Below are positions 18,134 to 27,094 of a stretch of DNA of 64,000 nucleotides, piece by piece. The stretch is taken from the NCBI GenBank assembly GCA_046351595.1, contig JAXLYE010000007.1, forward strand, positions 434,001 through 498,000. The letters run 5' to 3'. Every line of letters begins with the position of its first letter. Position 1 is the stretch's first letter. The notes under the pieces were generated by a model. That model was not told the origin of the DNA. It did not search any database and saw nothing but the letters and a program-made list of their open reading frames with translations. The position numbers and the translations under genes were made by a program. This stretch comes from JAXLYE01 sp046351595 (GTDB lineage Bacteria > Myxococcota_A > Polyangia > Palsa-1104 > JAEUJZ01).

Positions 18134-19132
18134 TTATGCCTCCTTTGCGCTCGTCGCGTTCCACAGCTCGGGATCGTCCGTTTCATCCACGAGCATCAGG
18201 AACGTCACCTTCTCGACCGGCGTCAGCGCGGAGTAGTCCTTGTACGCATCGAGCGCCGAGCGGTATCCGGCCTGCGGCTCCAACATCGCTCGCGTGAAGG
18301 AGCTATTGCTCGGGGCGGCCGGAGCCGCGTCGTAGATGCCGAACTCCCCTCGGCGCCGCAGCTCTGTGACGAGCTGGACGCGCTCCGCCAGAGGGAGCGC
18401 GCGGAACCGCCGAAAGACAGCCAGCCCGGTCCGGGTTGCGTTCTCCGGGCCTCCTGCAAAGCGCTCGACCTCGTCCGCGGACCAGCCCGAGCCGGCCAGG
18501 TAGGCCGATGCGACGTCTGCTTGCGAGAAGGAGTAGCCGACCGGCCGCGCAGTCTGGGCCGTCGGAACCTTTAGGACAGACGGCGGTCTTCCCTCGCGAT
18601 CAAACCGTGCCGCCCGGCTGATCGTCGGGGCCGGCGGTGGCAGACTCACCGCTGTTGCAGGAACCGATGGCGCGCTGCGCGAGAAGCGCTGCACCAGAGC
18701 CTGCGCAGCTTCAGAGAACTGGCGCCCGTTCAGCCACCCCAGCACCGCCGTGGTCATCATGTCGCTGCCCGACAGCGCAGCCTTCAGGTAGACCTGAGCG
18801 GACGCAATCTTGGGATCGTCCGCCGCGGGCCGCCGCGCCTCGGCCGCTGCATCCATCCCTTTTGTCACCGCTTCCGGAAGGAGAGCGGACATCGAGTCGA
18901 GCTGCTTGACCAGCTCGCCCGCCCGCAGCGACGCATCGTCAAGCAACGACCGGACCGCTGCGTTGTCGGTGCGCTTGAGCCGCCAGAGCGCCAGCACCAG
19001 CGACAGCGCCCAGCCGAGCGTCTCACCCAGAACCGGACGCCGGAGAACGCCAGCGAATCGCTCGGGCGCCGCGGCCAGCGCCAGCTCGATCCGAGCGGCG
19101 AGTCCAACGACCAGCGCGTCGTCGGTCCCCAT
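18134..19132 (-). CDS. unrecognised 332-residue protein with GxGWS module
   Basis: The ATG at 19132 overlaps the upstream stop by one base (TGATG), which decides the start; the longer open frame before it is out of keeping. The N-terminal 130 residues are helical with a hydrophobic segment (LGETLGWALSLVLALWRL). The middle is Pro/Ser-rich. From about residue 225 comes YLAGSGWSADEVERFAGGPE, matching the module in the 216-residue protein downstream. It is followed by a helical domain (RALPLAERVQLVTELRRRGE, ALTPVEKVTFLMLVDETDDP). Function is unknown. Confidence 0.7.
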   Translation of the reverse strand: MGTDDALVVGLAARIELALAAAPERFAGVLRRPVLGETLGWALSLVLALWRLKRTDNAAVRSLLDDASLRAGELVKQLDSMSALLPEAVTKGMDAAAEARRPAADDPKIASAQVYLKAALSGSDMMTTAVLGWLNGRQFSEAAQALVQRFSRSAPSVPATAVSLPPPAPTISRAARFDREGRPPSVLKVPTAQTARPVGYSFSQADVASAYLAGSGWSADEVERFAGGPENATRTGLAVFRRFRALPLAERVQLVTELRRRGEFGIYDAAPAAPSNSSFTRAMLEPQAGYRSALDAYKDYSALTPVEKVTFLMLVDETDDPELWNATSAKEA

Positions 19133-19758
19133 CAGGCCGGCTTCCCGTTCTCGAGTTGCGCCAGGCGCTTCTTCATGGCGTCGATCTCGGCATCCTTGGC
19201 GGCCAGATCGACGGCGGCCCGCTGCCCCTGCGCCACCGCAGCCGCCTTGTCTCCCGAGCGGACCCGCAGCGCGCGCACCAGGTTCGCCGACCCGAGGAAT
19301 GCGAACAGCTTGGCCACCTCGGACGTGAGCTGCCGCGACATGGCCAGCGGCTTCTCCCCGCCCGGCCGCGTCATCACCTCGGCCAGATAGGTCAGGCTGC
19401 CAAGAACCAGGTGGGGCACCGACTGAAGGAAGTCGACATTCCGTCCCCACCAGGAGTCATCGCCGCTCCAGTCCTTGATCTTGCGCACCATCCAGTTGAT
19501 CAGTTCCGTGCTGACCATGGCGACCGCGCCACCGCCCATATCGACAGCAAGCTGCCGCCCCTTGGAGTGCGCCTTGAGGTGCTTGTCCTTGAAGCGCGCG
19601 ATGGACGCCTCCAGCTCGGCCTCCCGCTTTTTCATCGCCGCGACCGCGCGTGTCGCTGCCGCTGCTTGTGACGTCGCGGCCTGCACGATCGGATCGACGC
19701 GGGATCCGATCTGCTGACGCATGGCTGCGATGCTGCGTGGCTGTGCTCTCTCTGCCAT
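19132..19758 (-). CDS. unrecognised helical protein, coiled-coil ends
   Basis: The ATG at 19758 has AAAGGGGGCAACCA before it, 13 bp after the helicase stop. The 208 residues are helical: an Ala/Lys/Glu coiled coil (AATRAVAAMKKREAELEASI), a central part with weakly hydrophobic helices (AVAMVSTELINWMVRKI, LQSVPHLVLGSLTYLAEVMT) and a C-terminal coiled coil (LAAKDAEIDAMKKRLAQLEN). It may sit at a membrane surface or act as a scaffold. No family is recognised. Confidence 0.7.
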   Translation of the reverse strand: MAERAQPRSIAAMRQQIGSRVDPIVQAATSQAAAATRAVAAMKKREAELEASIARFKDKHLKAHSKGRQLAVDMGGGAVAMVSTELINWMVRKIKDWSGDDSWWGRNVDFLQSVPHLVLGSLTYLAEVMTRPGGEKPLAMSRQLTSEVAKLFAFLGSANLVRALRVRSGDKAAAVAQGQRAAVDLAAKDAEIDAMKKRLAQLENGKPA

Positions 19759-19771
19759 TGGTTGCCCCCTT

Positions 19772-22700
19772 TCAGGCTGCTTGGTTCGTCTCGCGCTCGA
19801 CCAGGAGGTCGCGCGGAATCGGTCTTCCCCACCACCAGGCAGACAGCCCGTCGATGTCTGCCCACTTCATCTGGCTCTGCTTGGCCAGCGCCAAGAACGA
19901 CTGATAGCCGGCCTCTGTGAACGGTAGGACGTCCTGGCCCGTAAACGGGCTGGTGCCCAGCTCCAGCCTTCCTCCCGACACCACCGGCACCTTCGCTTGA
20001 TAGCTGGTGCGTGCGATCGAAAGCGCTTGCAGGATCACGCCCGAGTAGTGCTGCCACAGGCTGTCGCAGAACTCGTCGGTTGCCAGGTCTAGCCTGGCGT
20101 CGCGAAGAGACCAGACCCCTTCAAACTGGATCTGCCAGAGCCACTTCTTGACCGGCTCGTCGAGCTCCTCGACGAAGCTCGGCCATCCCTCGGTCTCCTG
20201 CCAGTCTGCCGGCCGCGTCGCGCTCCAGATCTCGGAGGCTCCGTCCAGGCTCAGCTCCTCCCAACCAACCCGACCGAGTTCACGATACCCGATTCCCAAG
20301 CTCGGGTTGTACTTAATTTTTCCAAAAATTCCGCCGTCCACAATCTTCCCAGAGCTGTTTCGCCTCCTGTAGGAGGCTCCCTGCCACACCGCGCCCTCAT
20401 GCCGCGGAGCGAAGGACAGAGACGGACCGGCAAGCAGAGAGGGAATGATGAACTTCCACGCCCAGACTTCGCCATCGACGGCGTGCAGCTCGTCGGCGAC
20501 GCGCCCGATCTCTTCGATTAGCTTGGTGCGCTGATAGATGTCCGCATTGCGCAGCTCACGACTCCGGATCGAGATGGCGCGGACGTTGGCCCACGCCAGC
20601 TTGACGATCCGCTTGTGCTCCTCCTCGCGCGTCTTGGCCCGCTGCAGGTCGAGGGTCTGCTGCGTCTTCTCCGGGTTGCGGGACATGTACATCAGCCACT
20701 GCTCCGGAGACAGCTCGGTCTGCGCCGCGGGGTTGTTGGTCTCCGACGCGGCGGACTCCAAGATCGCGGACATCCAGCCGCGCTTGCCGCGGATCAGCTC
20801 GAAGCGCGCCATGTCCATGCTGCGCTTCGACAGGACGTAGTAGATGTCGATGACGTCGTAGCGGTTGCCCTGTCTCTGGCCGCGGCCGTTGCGCTGCTGC
20901 AGGGTCGCCGGCTCCCACGGCAAGTCGCCGTGATAGATGGCGCAGGTGCGGTTCTGCAGGTTCAGCCCCTGCTCGGCGATCTTGTTGGCGATGACCACGT
21001 CGTAGAGCGCGTCCTCGGCCGTAAATCCCTCGGCAATCCGCTGGCGGGCCAAGACGTTCTGCGCCGTCTCGCCGTTGAGGATCGCGATGCGATCGCGCTC
21101 GACCCCGAGCAGCACCAGCAGCTCGCGCATCCAGTAGTGCGCGGCGATCGGCTCCAGAAAGATCAGGTGCCCGCACTCCTTGCGCTTGGAGACCAGCTCG
21201 GCGATCTTGGCCAGCTTCGGGCTGCTGAAATCGAGAGCCTGCGACGCGGTGGCGAAGGTCCACTGCTGATCATCGAGCTCGCCGTGGACCGCCACCAGCG
21301 ACATGCGCATGAGCAGCCCCAGCGCCTTCATACGCGCCTCGGGCAGGCGGGACGAGTCGCGCAGTGCCTGCTCGTACTCGGCGAGGTACGCCTCGTACTT
21401 TCGCTCCTGGCGCTCGTCCATGTCGACGTCGAAGGTGCGGACGCGCGGCTCGGGGATTTTCAGACCGACCTGCGCGGCGGTCCTGAACTCGCCGTAGCGG
21501 AACAGCACGCCGCGGAGCTGGTCCAGGTTCTGGAACCCGACGACGCACGGCTCGGTGCCGATCTGCAGGTTCGTCTTTTGGATCAGCTTCAGCTCGATCT
21601 TCAGGTACTGCGTCAGGTATTGCTCGGCGTCCGAGATGCCGAGGCGCTCCCACACGCCGCCGTCGATCAGCGCGAGCATCGACAGAAACTCCAGCGGCGA
21701 GTTCTTGGCTGGCGTCGCGTCGGCAAGGTGGACGCCGGAGCCGCCGTTACGCTTCCTGACCGCAGCGGCCCGAAAGAACATCTGCCAGGCGATGTCGGAG
21801 CCTTCCTGCGGCGCGCCCAGGAACCGCGGCTCGCCGCCCTCGCGCGCGCCGACCGTGAACAGGTTCTTGCCGATGTGTGCCTCGTCGAAGCACAGCCAAT
21901 CGATGCCGAGGTCTTCCCAATAGATGTCCGGGTCGAAGTCGTGCCCGACGGGGAGCGCGATCAGACCGGCGACGAACTCTTCCTCCAGCTCGTTGTAGAT
22001 GGCTTGTTTTCGCTCGGTGGCGGGCTTGCCGCCGTACTTCGCCCGCAGGCGCTCAATCTCGGCTTCCTGCTTCTCGTTCAGCCCCTTGCCCTTGCTCGCC
22101 TTGACCAGAGAGCGGATTCGCATCTCCGCGGCCCGCACCTGCAAGCCGATCTCGCGCAGCACGGCCGGTGTGGAGCGGATGACCTCGAGGCAGCCCTCCA
22201 TGCGCAGCCGCGAGCGCGGGAGGATCGAGTAGGTGACGATCGCGACGTCATAGAGGCCCGCCTTGAACTTCTGCCACTTCTCTGCGCGCTCGGCTGGCGA
22301 GTCGGTCTCGCTCTTGATCTGCCCCTTGCGGGCGCCGCGCTGGACGACCACCTGCTTGGAGCCGATGACGACCACGCGGTAATCGGGCAGGACGCGCGAC
22401 AGCTCGGCGACCCAGTTGTAGACGACGCTGCCGGGCACCACGAAGACCGGCCGCCGCGCCCGACCCTGCTGCTTGGCCAGCGCCATCGTCGCGCAGAGCG
22501 TGCGCGTCTTGCCCAGCCCCACGTCGAAGAAACAGCCGCCGCCGTGGTTGGCGTCGAGCCGGCGGACCCCGGCGTTCTGGTAGTCGTAGAGAGGGTACTT
22601 GAGGTTCCACCGGGGAATCTCGACGGGCGCCGTCGAGTACGTCGGGTGGTTCCAGCCGCGGAACAGGCGGTTGAATGCGTCCAGCACTGCGCTCTGGTGC

Positions 22701-25700
22701 TCCGCGTTGCTCTCGATCCACTCCTGGAACGAGTCGCGGTAGCGCTCCGCCTGTTCCAGCCGCTTCTTCTCCAGATCCTCATCGCGGCTGCGCTCGACCT
22801 TGGGCCGGAAGAACGTCAGGTCGTGGTTCAGGTAGCCGAGCAGCTCCATCAGCTCGCGCGAGGCGTTCGCCACCTCCTCGTAGGGCAGGCCCTGCAGCGT
22901 CAGCAGACCGGAGGGCAGGCGCTCGAGCTCAAACGTCTCGCGCTCGCGATACTGCTTCTTCAGGTGGTGGTTGATCCAGGCCGTTACCGTCGGCAGCGGC
23001 AGCCATCCCAGGCGAGGCTCGACCTGCACATCCGCGAACGTCGCGGGCGCGATCTTCTGCAGCAGCCGCTCCGCTTGCAGAGAGGCCACGGCATCTCCCG
23101 CCGCGGCGGCCAAGCGCGCCCGATCGTATTTCGGCCAGAGCGCGCCCGTGTAATACGTGTCCTCGGGTTCGAGGCTGTCTGCATCGAGGCACCAGCCGGC
23201 GCGCACCGCCGCCTCGCGCAGCTCCTGCTCGTTGCTGACACCGCCCAGCTCGTGATGGAAGCGGACCAGCTCGACGATCGACAGGGCGCGCTGCTGACCC
23301 CAAAGGTAGGCAGCCTGTGCCCCGACATCGGCTCGCCCGCCGACGTAGCGCGGCTGGTAGATCGGCGCCTGCGCCAGCGCCGGCAGCGGCGTCCCGCCCT
23401 CCATCACCGAGTAGAGCGTCTGCAGCTCGGGCACCGCCTTGAGATAGCTCGCCACCTGGAGCTTCTCGTCCGCAGGCTGCGCGTGCCAGGCCAGCACCGA
23501 CTCCTTCAGCTCGGGCTGCAGCAGCGTGGCCCGGCGCATCGCGTCCGGGTCATCCGGGCGTGCGTACTCGGACAGGTACTGACTGCAGCGCCTGGCCAGC
23601 GAGAGCGCATCCCGCACCGGATCAGGCAGGACGAGGCTCGGCTTGGCCGCGCGCTTCTTGAAAAAAGGAGTGGCCGGGCAGTCCCTGCAGATCGGGCGCT
23701 CGTCGAACGCGGGCAATCGCTCGAACGTGCCGCGGACCTGGTAGCCCCAGCGCGGCTTGGTGGTGGTGTCGTCCTCATCGCCGGCCTGGCCGACCTCGCG
23801 GCCCAGGAGGGCACCGAGGTTGTCCTCGAAGTAGTGGCCTGACACGAGCCGTTCGTCCTCGGCCGGAATGCGCTCCAGCTCTCCGCCGCGGGCACGGAGG
23901 AAGACCAGATCCGTGACCAGGAGCGCGCCCGGAAACAGGGACTGCTGCTCCTCGTCTTCCGAAGGCAGACGGAAGGCAGCCATCAGGTGATGGCGGCTGA
24001 ACACCTTGCGGCGGGCCTCCAGGAAGCGCGGGGTTCGGCCCGTCATGAAGCCGGCCGGGATCAGGAAGACGCCGATTCCGCCCGGCTTGAGCAGGTCTGC
24101 ACAGCGTCGCAGGAAGTACAGGTATGCGCTCTTCTCTCGGTACGACTTGTCTGGGTCCGCGTAGGTGCTCCGGCCGCGCACTCCATACGGCGGGTTGGAC
24201 ACGACGAGCGACAGCTCGCCCTGCACCTCGGGATGCGCGGCGATCCACTCCTCGAACGGCCCCTGAAACAGCTCGACGTCCGGTCGCAGCGTCCCGAGGA
24301 TCGCCGCCGAGATCCGCGAGTACTCGCAGGCCCGCCAGCGGATCTTGCTGTCGTAGCCGAGCCCGGAGAGCCCCGTGATCAGGCGGCCGATTCCGGCCGA
24401 CGGCTCAAGCGCCGGGATGGCGCCGCTGTCATCGACCAGGCCGGGCAGGAAAGGGAGCAGCGCCTGACCGATGGCCTGCGCTACCGCCGTCGGCGTGTAG
24501 TACTCGTGGATCAGCCCTCTTTCTTCCGGGATCCACTCAGGCGGTAGCTGATCCCGCAGCGGAGCGAGCTTGAGGCCCCCGAATCCGGAGTACAGAGCGA
24601 CCTTCGCCAGCTCTTCCGGCAGGACCGCACCACCCCGCGATACGATCCGGATCGCCTCGACGTTGGCCCGGGTGCGCTCGGCCACGCTCCGCAGATCGAT
24701 CGGCACGCGGCCGTCGTCCGATCGGAGCGCCGGCTTCGCGCGGAGCACCAGCCCGTCCGCGGCCTGCCGCGCACGGAGGAGCGTGGCGTCCTCCGCAGGA
24801 ATCGCCTCGATAGCGGCCGTCGTCCCGTCAGGCAGGCGCACCTGCGCACCGGACATCAGCAGCACGCCGCGCGAGTCGAGGTGCGACGCCACCGCCGCGA
24901 CCCAGTCCGGTCGGCGATGCGCGAGCACGACGAGAAAAGCGGTCGCGCGATACAGATCCTGCGCAGCCTTGCGCAAGAGGCGGAGCACATCCTCCGCCGA
25001 CAGCGCCGTCCAGTCGTAGTCGAGCGCCTCGGTCAAGGCATCCGAGCGCTCAAGGACCCGCGCGATCGCAGTCCGCTGCTGCTTGAGTCCCTTGCCATGC
25101 CGCTCGATCAGCCGCTCGAGGTTCTCGCGCAGAGCCGGCGCATCGAGAGATGCGATGTAGCCGGCATCCTCGCGCGGAAAGCCCCACGCATCGAGCGTGT
25201 CGGCAACCCGCTCCTTCAGCTCGGGGCTCCCGGCCTCCGCCAGCGCGACCAGCGCATCGACCTGGTTTTCGAGTTCTTCGGACGGCTCGCTCGTCACTTC
25301 CGGCGACCATTCCTGGGCCGCTGGATTTCGCAACGGAGCGATCGGTGGCTGGGGTGGTGGCTGCGCAGGCACGTCGGGTGAGCCCGCGCGACGGATCTCC
25401 GCCAGTTGCAGCCGCACGATCGCCTCACTGACCTGCACGAGCAGCGGCCTGAACTTCGCGAACCACTCCTTTTCCCGCGGCAACCGGGCCGAGACCAGCA
25501 CCTCGGTCGCTTCCAGCGCCTGCATCGCCTGCTGCGCCTCGTCCCCCGGACGCAGCCCCTGGCGCTTGAAACTGAGCACAAGGAGCTGAGCAAGCGCCTG
25601 GATGCGGTTCCGGTTCCCTGCGAACCAGGGCGCCACCTGGACGCCTCGGCTCTGACCGAACGCCACCAGGGCGCGCTCCACATGATCGAGGGCAAGGCCG

Positions 25701-25714
25701 AGATCGAACGCCAT
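19772..25714 (-). CDS. DarB-like giant DNA N6-adenine methylase / SNF2-type helicase
   Basis: At 1980 residues this is the largest protein of the block. After a helical N-terminus, residues about 350-640 form an N6-adenine methyltransferase: LALYSGFGGLK-type start, HEYYTPTAVAQAIGQ, SAM motif ALEPSAGIGRL and catalytic NPPYG near residue 506. Residues about 1050-1650 form a superfamily 2 helicase with motif I VGLGKT (near 1066), DEAH (near 1278), DATPAKN and motif VI QQRNGRGQRQG. Such methylase/helicase megaproteins are known from phage P1 (DarB, which protects injected DNA against host restriction) and from plasmids and conjugative elements. I infer antirestriction or DNA processing for the element. 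Both catalytic centres look intact. It is separated by 8 and 13 bp from its neighbours. Confidence 0.85.
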   Translation of the reverse strand: MAFDLGLALDHVERALVAFGQSRGVQVAPWFAGNRNRIQALAQLLVLSFKRQGLRPGDEAQQAMQALEATEVLVSARLPREKEWFAKFRPLLVQVSEAIVRLQLAEIRRAGSPDVPAQPPPQPPIAPLRNPAAQEWSPEVTSEPSEELENQVDALVALAEAGSPELKERVADTLDAWGFPREDAGYIASLDAPALRENLERLIERHGKGLKQQRTAIARVLERSDALTEALDYDWTALSAEDVLRLLRKAAQDLYRATAFLVVLAHRRPDWVAAVASHLDSRGVLLMSGAQVRLPDGTTAAIEAIPAEDATLLRARQAADGLVLRAKPALRSDDGRVPIDLRSVAERTRANVEAIRIVSRGGAVLPEELAKVALYSGFGGLKLAPLRDQLPPEWIPEERGLIHEYYTPTAVAQAIGQALLPFLPGLVDDSGAIPALEPSAGIGRLITGLSGLGYDSKIRWRACEYSRISAAILGTLRPDVELFQGPFEEWIAAHPEVQGELSLVVSNPPYGVRGRSTYADPDKSYREKSAYLYFLRRCADLLKPGGIGVFLIPAGFMTGRTPRFLEARRKVFSRHHLMAAFRLPSEDEEQQSLFPGALLVTDLVFLRARGGELERIPAEDERLVSGHYFEDNLGALLGREVGQAGDEDDTTTKPRWGYQVRGTFERLPAFDERPICRDCPATPFFKKRAAKPSLVLPDPVRDALSLARRCSQYLSEYARPDDPDAMRRATLLQPELKESVLAWHAQPADEKLQVASYLKAVPELQTLYSVMEGGTPLPALAQAPIYQPRYVGGRADVGAQAAYLWGQQRALSIVELVRFHHELGGVSNEQELREAAVRAGWCLDADSLEPEDTYYTGALWPKYDRARLAAAAGDAVASLQAERLLQKIAPATFADVQVEPRLGWLPLPTVTAWINHHLKKQYRERETFELERLPSGLLTLQGLPYEEVANASRELMELLGYLNHDLTFFRPKVERSRDEDLEKKRLEQAERYRDSFQEWIESNAEHQSAVLDAFNRLFRGWNHPTYSTAPVEIPRWNLKYPLYDYQNAGVRRLDANHGGGCFFDVGLGKTRTLCATMALAKQQGRARRPVFVVPGSVVYNWVAELSRVLPDYRVVVIGSKQVVVQRGARKGQIKSETDSPAERAEKWQKFKAGLYDVAIVTYSILPRSRLRMEGCLEVIRSTPAVLREIGLQVRAAEMRIRSLVKASKGKGLNEKQEAEIERLRAKYGGKPATERKQAIYNELEEEFVAGLIALPVGHDFDPDIYWEDLGIDWLCFDEAHIGKNLFTVGAREGGEPRFLGAPQEGSDIAWQMFFRAAAVRKRNGGSGVHLADATPAKNSPLEFLSMLALIDGGVWERLGISDAEQYLTQYLKIELKLIQKTNLQIGTEPCVVGFQNLDQLRGVLFRYGEFRTAAQVGLKIPEPRVRTFDVDMDERQERKYEAYLAEYEQALRDSSRLPEARMKALGLLMRMSLVAVHGELDDQQWTFATASQALDFSSPKLAKIAELVSKRKECGHLIFLEPIAAHYWMRELLVLLGVERDRIAILNGETAQNVLARQRIAEGFTAEDALYDVVIANKIAEQGLNLQNRTCAIYHGDLPWEPATLQQRNGRGQRQGNRYDVIDIYYVLSKRSMDMARFELIRGKRGWMSAILESAASETNNPAAQTELSPEQWLMYMSRNPEKTQQTLDLQRAKTREEEHKRIVKLAWANVRAISIRSRELRNADIYQRTKLIEEIGRVADELHAVDGEVWAWKFIIPSLLAGPSLSFAPRHEGAVWQGASYRRRNSSGKIVDGGIFGKIKYNPSLGIGYRELGRVGWEELSLDGASEIWSATRPADWQETEGWPSFVEELDEPVKKWLWQIQFEGVWSLRDARLDLATDEFCDSLWQHYSGVILQALSIARTSYQAKVPVVSGGRLELGTSPFTGQDVLPFTEAGYQSFLALAKQSQMKWADIDGLSAWWWGRPIPRDLLVERETNQAA

Positions 25715-25722
25715 CGATGCCT

Positions 25723-26556
25723 CTACTGCCCCTGGTCCCGCTTGGAGGCTTCGCCGAACTGCCGGATCAGCGACTCCATCTCGTCATCGCTGGGCGACGC
25801 GCTCGGCACGCGCGGCTGCGTCTGCACAGGCGCTTTGCCGGCCGCCTCCTTTTTTGGCTTACGACCCCGCTTCTTGCACCCTGTGCATTCCGCGTCTGTC
25901 CCCGCCGCTGATGCCTTCTTCGCGACTCGTGGCTTGCGCTGCTTCGGCGTCTTGGCCCGAGCGGGCGTGCGGCTCGTCCACGGCGCGACGGCCAGAAGCT
26001 GCTCCAGCTCTGTCTGCGCCTGGTGTGACTCGCGCAGCGCCTCCGCCTGGCCCTCGCGCAGCTCGCGCAGCGTCGCCTCCAGCGTCCGCTTCTTGCCCTG
26101 CGCGCGTGGCTGCTCGCCAAGCTCTGCCAGCTTGGCCTCGTGCGCTGCGATCTGCTCTGCATGAAAGTCGACCTGGTGCTGCGCGATCTCCGCCCGCAGC
26201 CGCGCCTGCGTGAGCCCCGCCGGCTCTCTCACTTCCTCGATTCCGTAGGCGCGCACGCTGGCCCGCTTCGCTCCCTTGGGCGGCAGCACCGAGCGCTTGG
26301 GCAGCGGCGCGCGCGGCACGCCCGATGGGTCGACCGTCGCCGGACTCATCGCAATCGTCGCGCCGTCGCACGAGCAGGTCGCCTTGGCCGCTCCCGCCGC
26401 GCTCTGTCCGTTGCGCCACTCCGCCGCCAGGTAGGGCTCCAGCTTTGCCATCGTGGCGCGATCGAGCGTCGCCAGCGGGAACGCCCGGTTGAGATACGCC
26501 ACGACCTCGGCAAAGAACGTCGGCGGCGGGTTCTTGTCTGCTCTGGACTTCCACAT
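25723..26556 (-). CDS. unrecognised 277-residue protein, coiled coil and basic tail
   Basis: The ATG lies 4 bp after the J-domain gene stop, with AGGAGAG inside that gene's end. Residues 10-55 form a small helical domain (FFAEVVAYLNRAFPLATLDR). A coiled coil lies around 115-190 (LRAEIAQHQVDFHAEQIAAH, LEATLRELREGQAEALRESH). The tail is basic, with a CxxC pair (ECTGCKKRGRKPKKE) and nucleic-acid-binding character. It directly precedes the methylase/helicase gene and may assist it. That partnership is inferred from spacing only. Confidence 0.65.
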   Translation of the reverse strand: MWKSRADKNPPPTFFAEVVAYLNRAFPLATLDRATMAKLEPYLAAEWRNGQSAAGAAKATCSCDGATIAMSPATVDPSGVPRAPLPKRSVLPPKGAKRASVRAYGIEEVREPAGLTQARLRAEIAQHQVDFHAEQIAAHEAKLAELGEQPRAQGKKRTLEATLRELREGQAEALRESHQAQTELEQLLAVAPWTSRTPARAKTPKQRKPRVAKKASAAGTDAECTGCKKRGRKPKKEAAGKAPVQTQPRVPSASPSDDEMESLIRQFGEASKRDQGQ

Positions 26557-26560
26557 CTGC

Positions 26561-27094
26561 TCACTTCTCTCCTGTAGCGAACCGATTTCGCAGCTTGCGG
26601 ATGCCCGCGAGCGCCGCGTCCCGCACGAGCAGCATCGCCTCCTCGCCTAGGTCATCCGCGATGCCTGCCAGCCGACGAAGGGCCACCTTCCGCGCCGCAT
26701 CCAGCGGAGCCGAGTCCGGGCCTTCCGCCACGGCCTCTTCCGGTGCCACCGGCTCATCCGGTTCGGGCGACGGCTCCGACAGGGCATGGCCGCAGTTCCC
26801 GCATACAGCCCGATGCGCCGCAGGGATCGGCCGCCGGATCCGGTTCGCGGCAGTACAGTGCAGACAGAGCACGCTGCCGGTCTGCTCTGCATATAGGCGC
26901 AGCTCGTCGTCATAGTCAGCGCGTCGCCGCGGATCGCCCAGAATCTGGTACGCCTCGGACAGGCGCTGGAACGTCTCTGTGTTCCCGCTGCTCACGTCGG
27001 GGTGTACCTCGCGCGCCCGACGCCGATAGGCGGTCTTGATCTCCTCGGTGGTCGCCATCAGGCCGACTCCGAGCACGGCATACAGAGACTTCAT
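26561..27094 (-). CDS. J-domain (DnaJ-like) protein with zinc ribbon
   Basis: Residues 1-65 are a J domain: SLYAVLGVGLMATTEEIKTA, then RRRAREVHPDVSS with the HPD tripeptide that stimulates Hsp70 ATPase, and FQRLSEAYQILGDPRRRADY. A two-CxxC zinc ribbon follows (LCLHC and CGNCG, about 17 residues apart). The C-terminal 80 residues are acidic then helical. It lacks the Gly/Phe and substrate-binding parts of full DnaJ. It is therefore a dedicated co-chaperone that could recruit host DnaK to element proteins. The gene overlaps its upstream neighbour by ATGA. Confidence 0.8.
   Translation of the reverse strand: MKSLYAVLGVGLMATTEEIKTAYRRRAREVHPDVSSGNTETFQRLSEAYQILGDPRRRADYDDELRLYAEQTGSVLCLHCTAANRIRRPIPAAHRAVCGNCGHALSEPSPEPDEPVAPEEAVAEGPDSAPLDAARKVALRRLAGIADDLGEEAMLLVRDAALAGIRKLRNRFATGEK

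Noticed and set aside
20615..23842. A 1075-codon plus-strand frame opposite the methylase/helicase.
   Set aside because: It is an antisense shadow: the minus frame carries every methylase and helicase motif.
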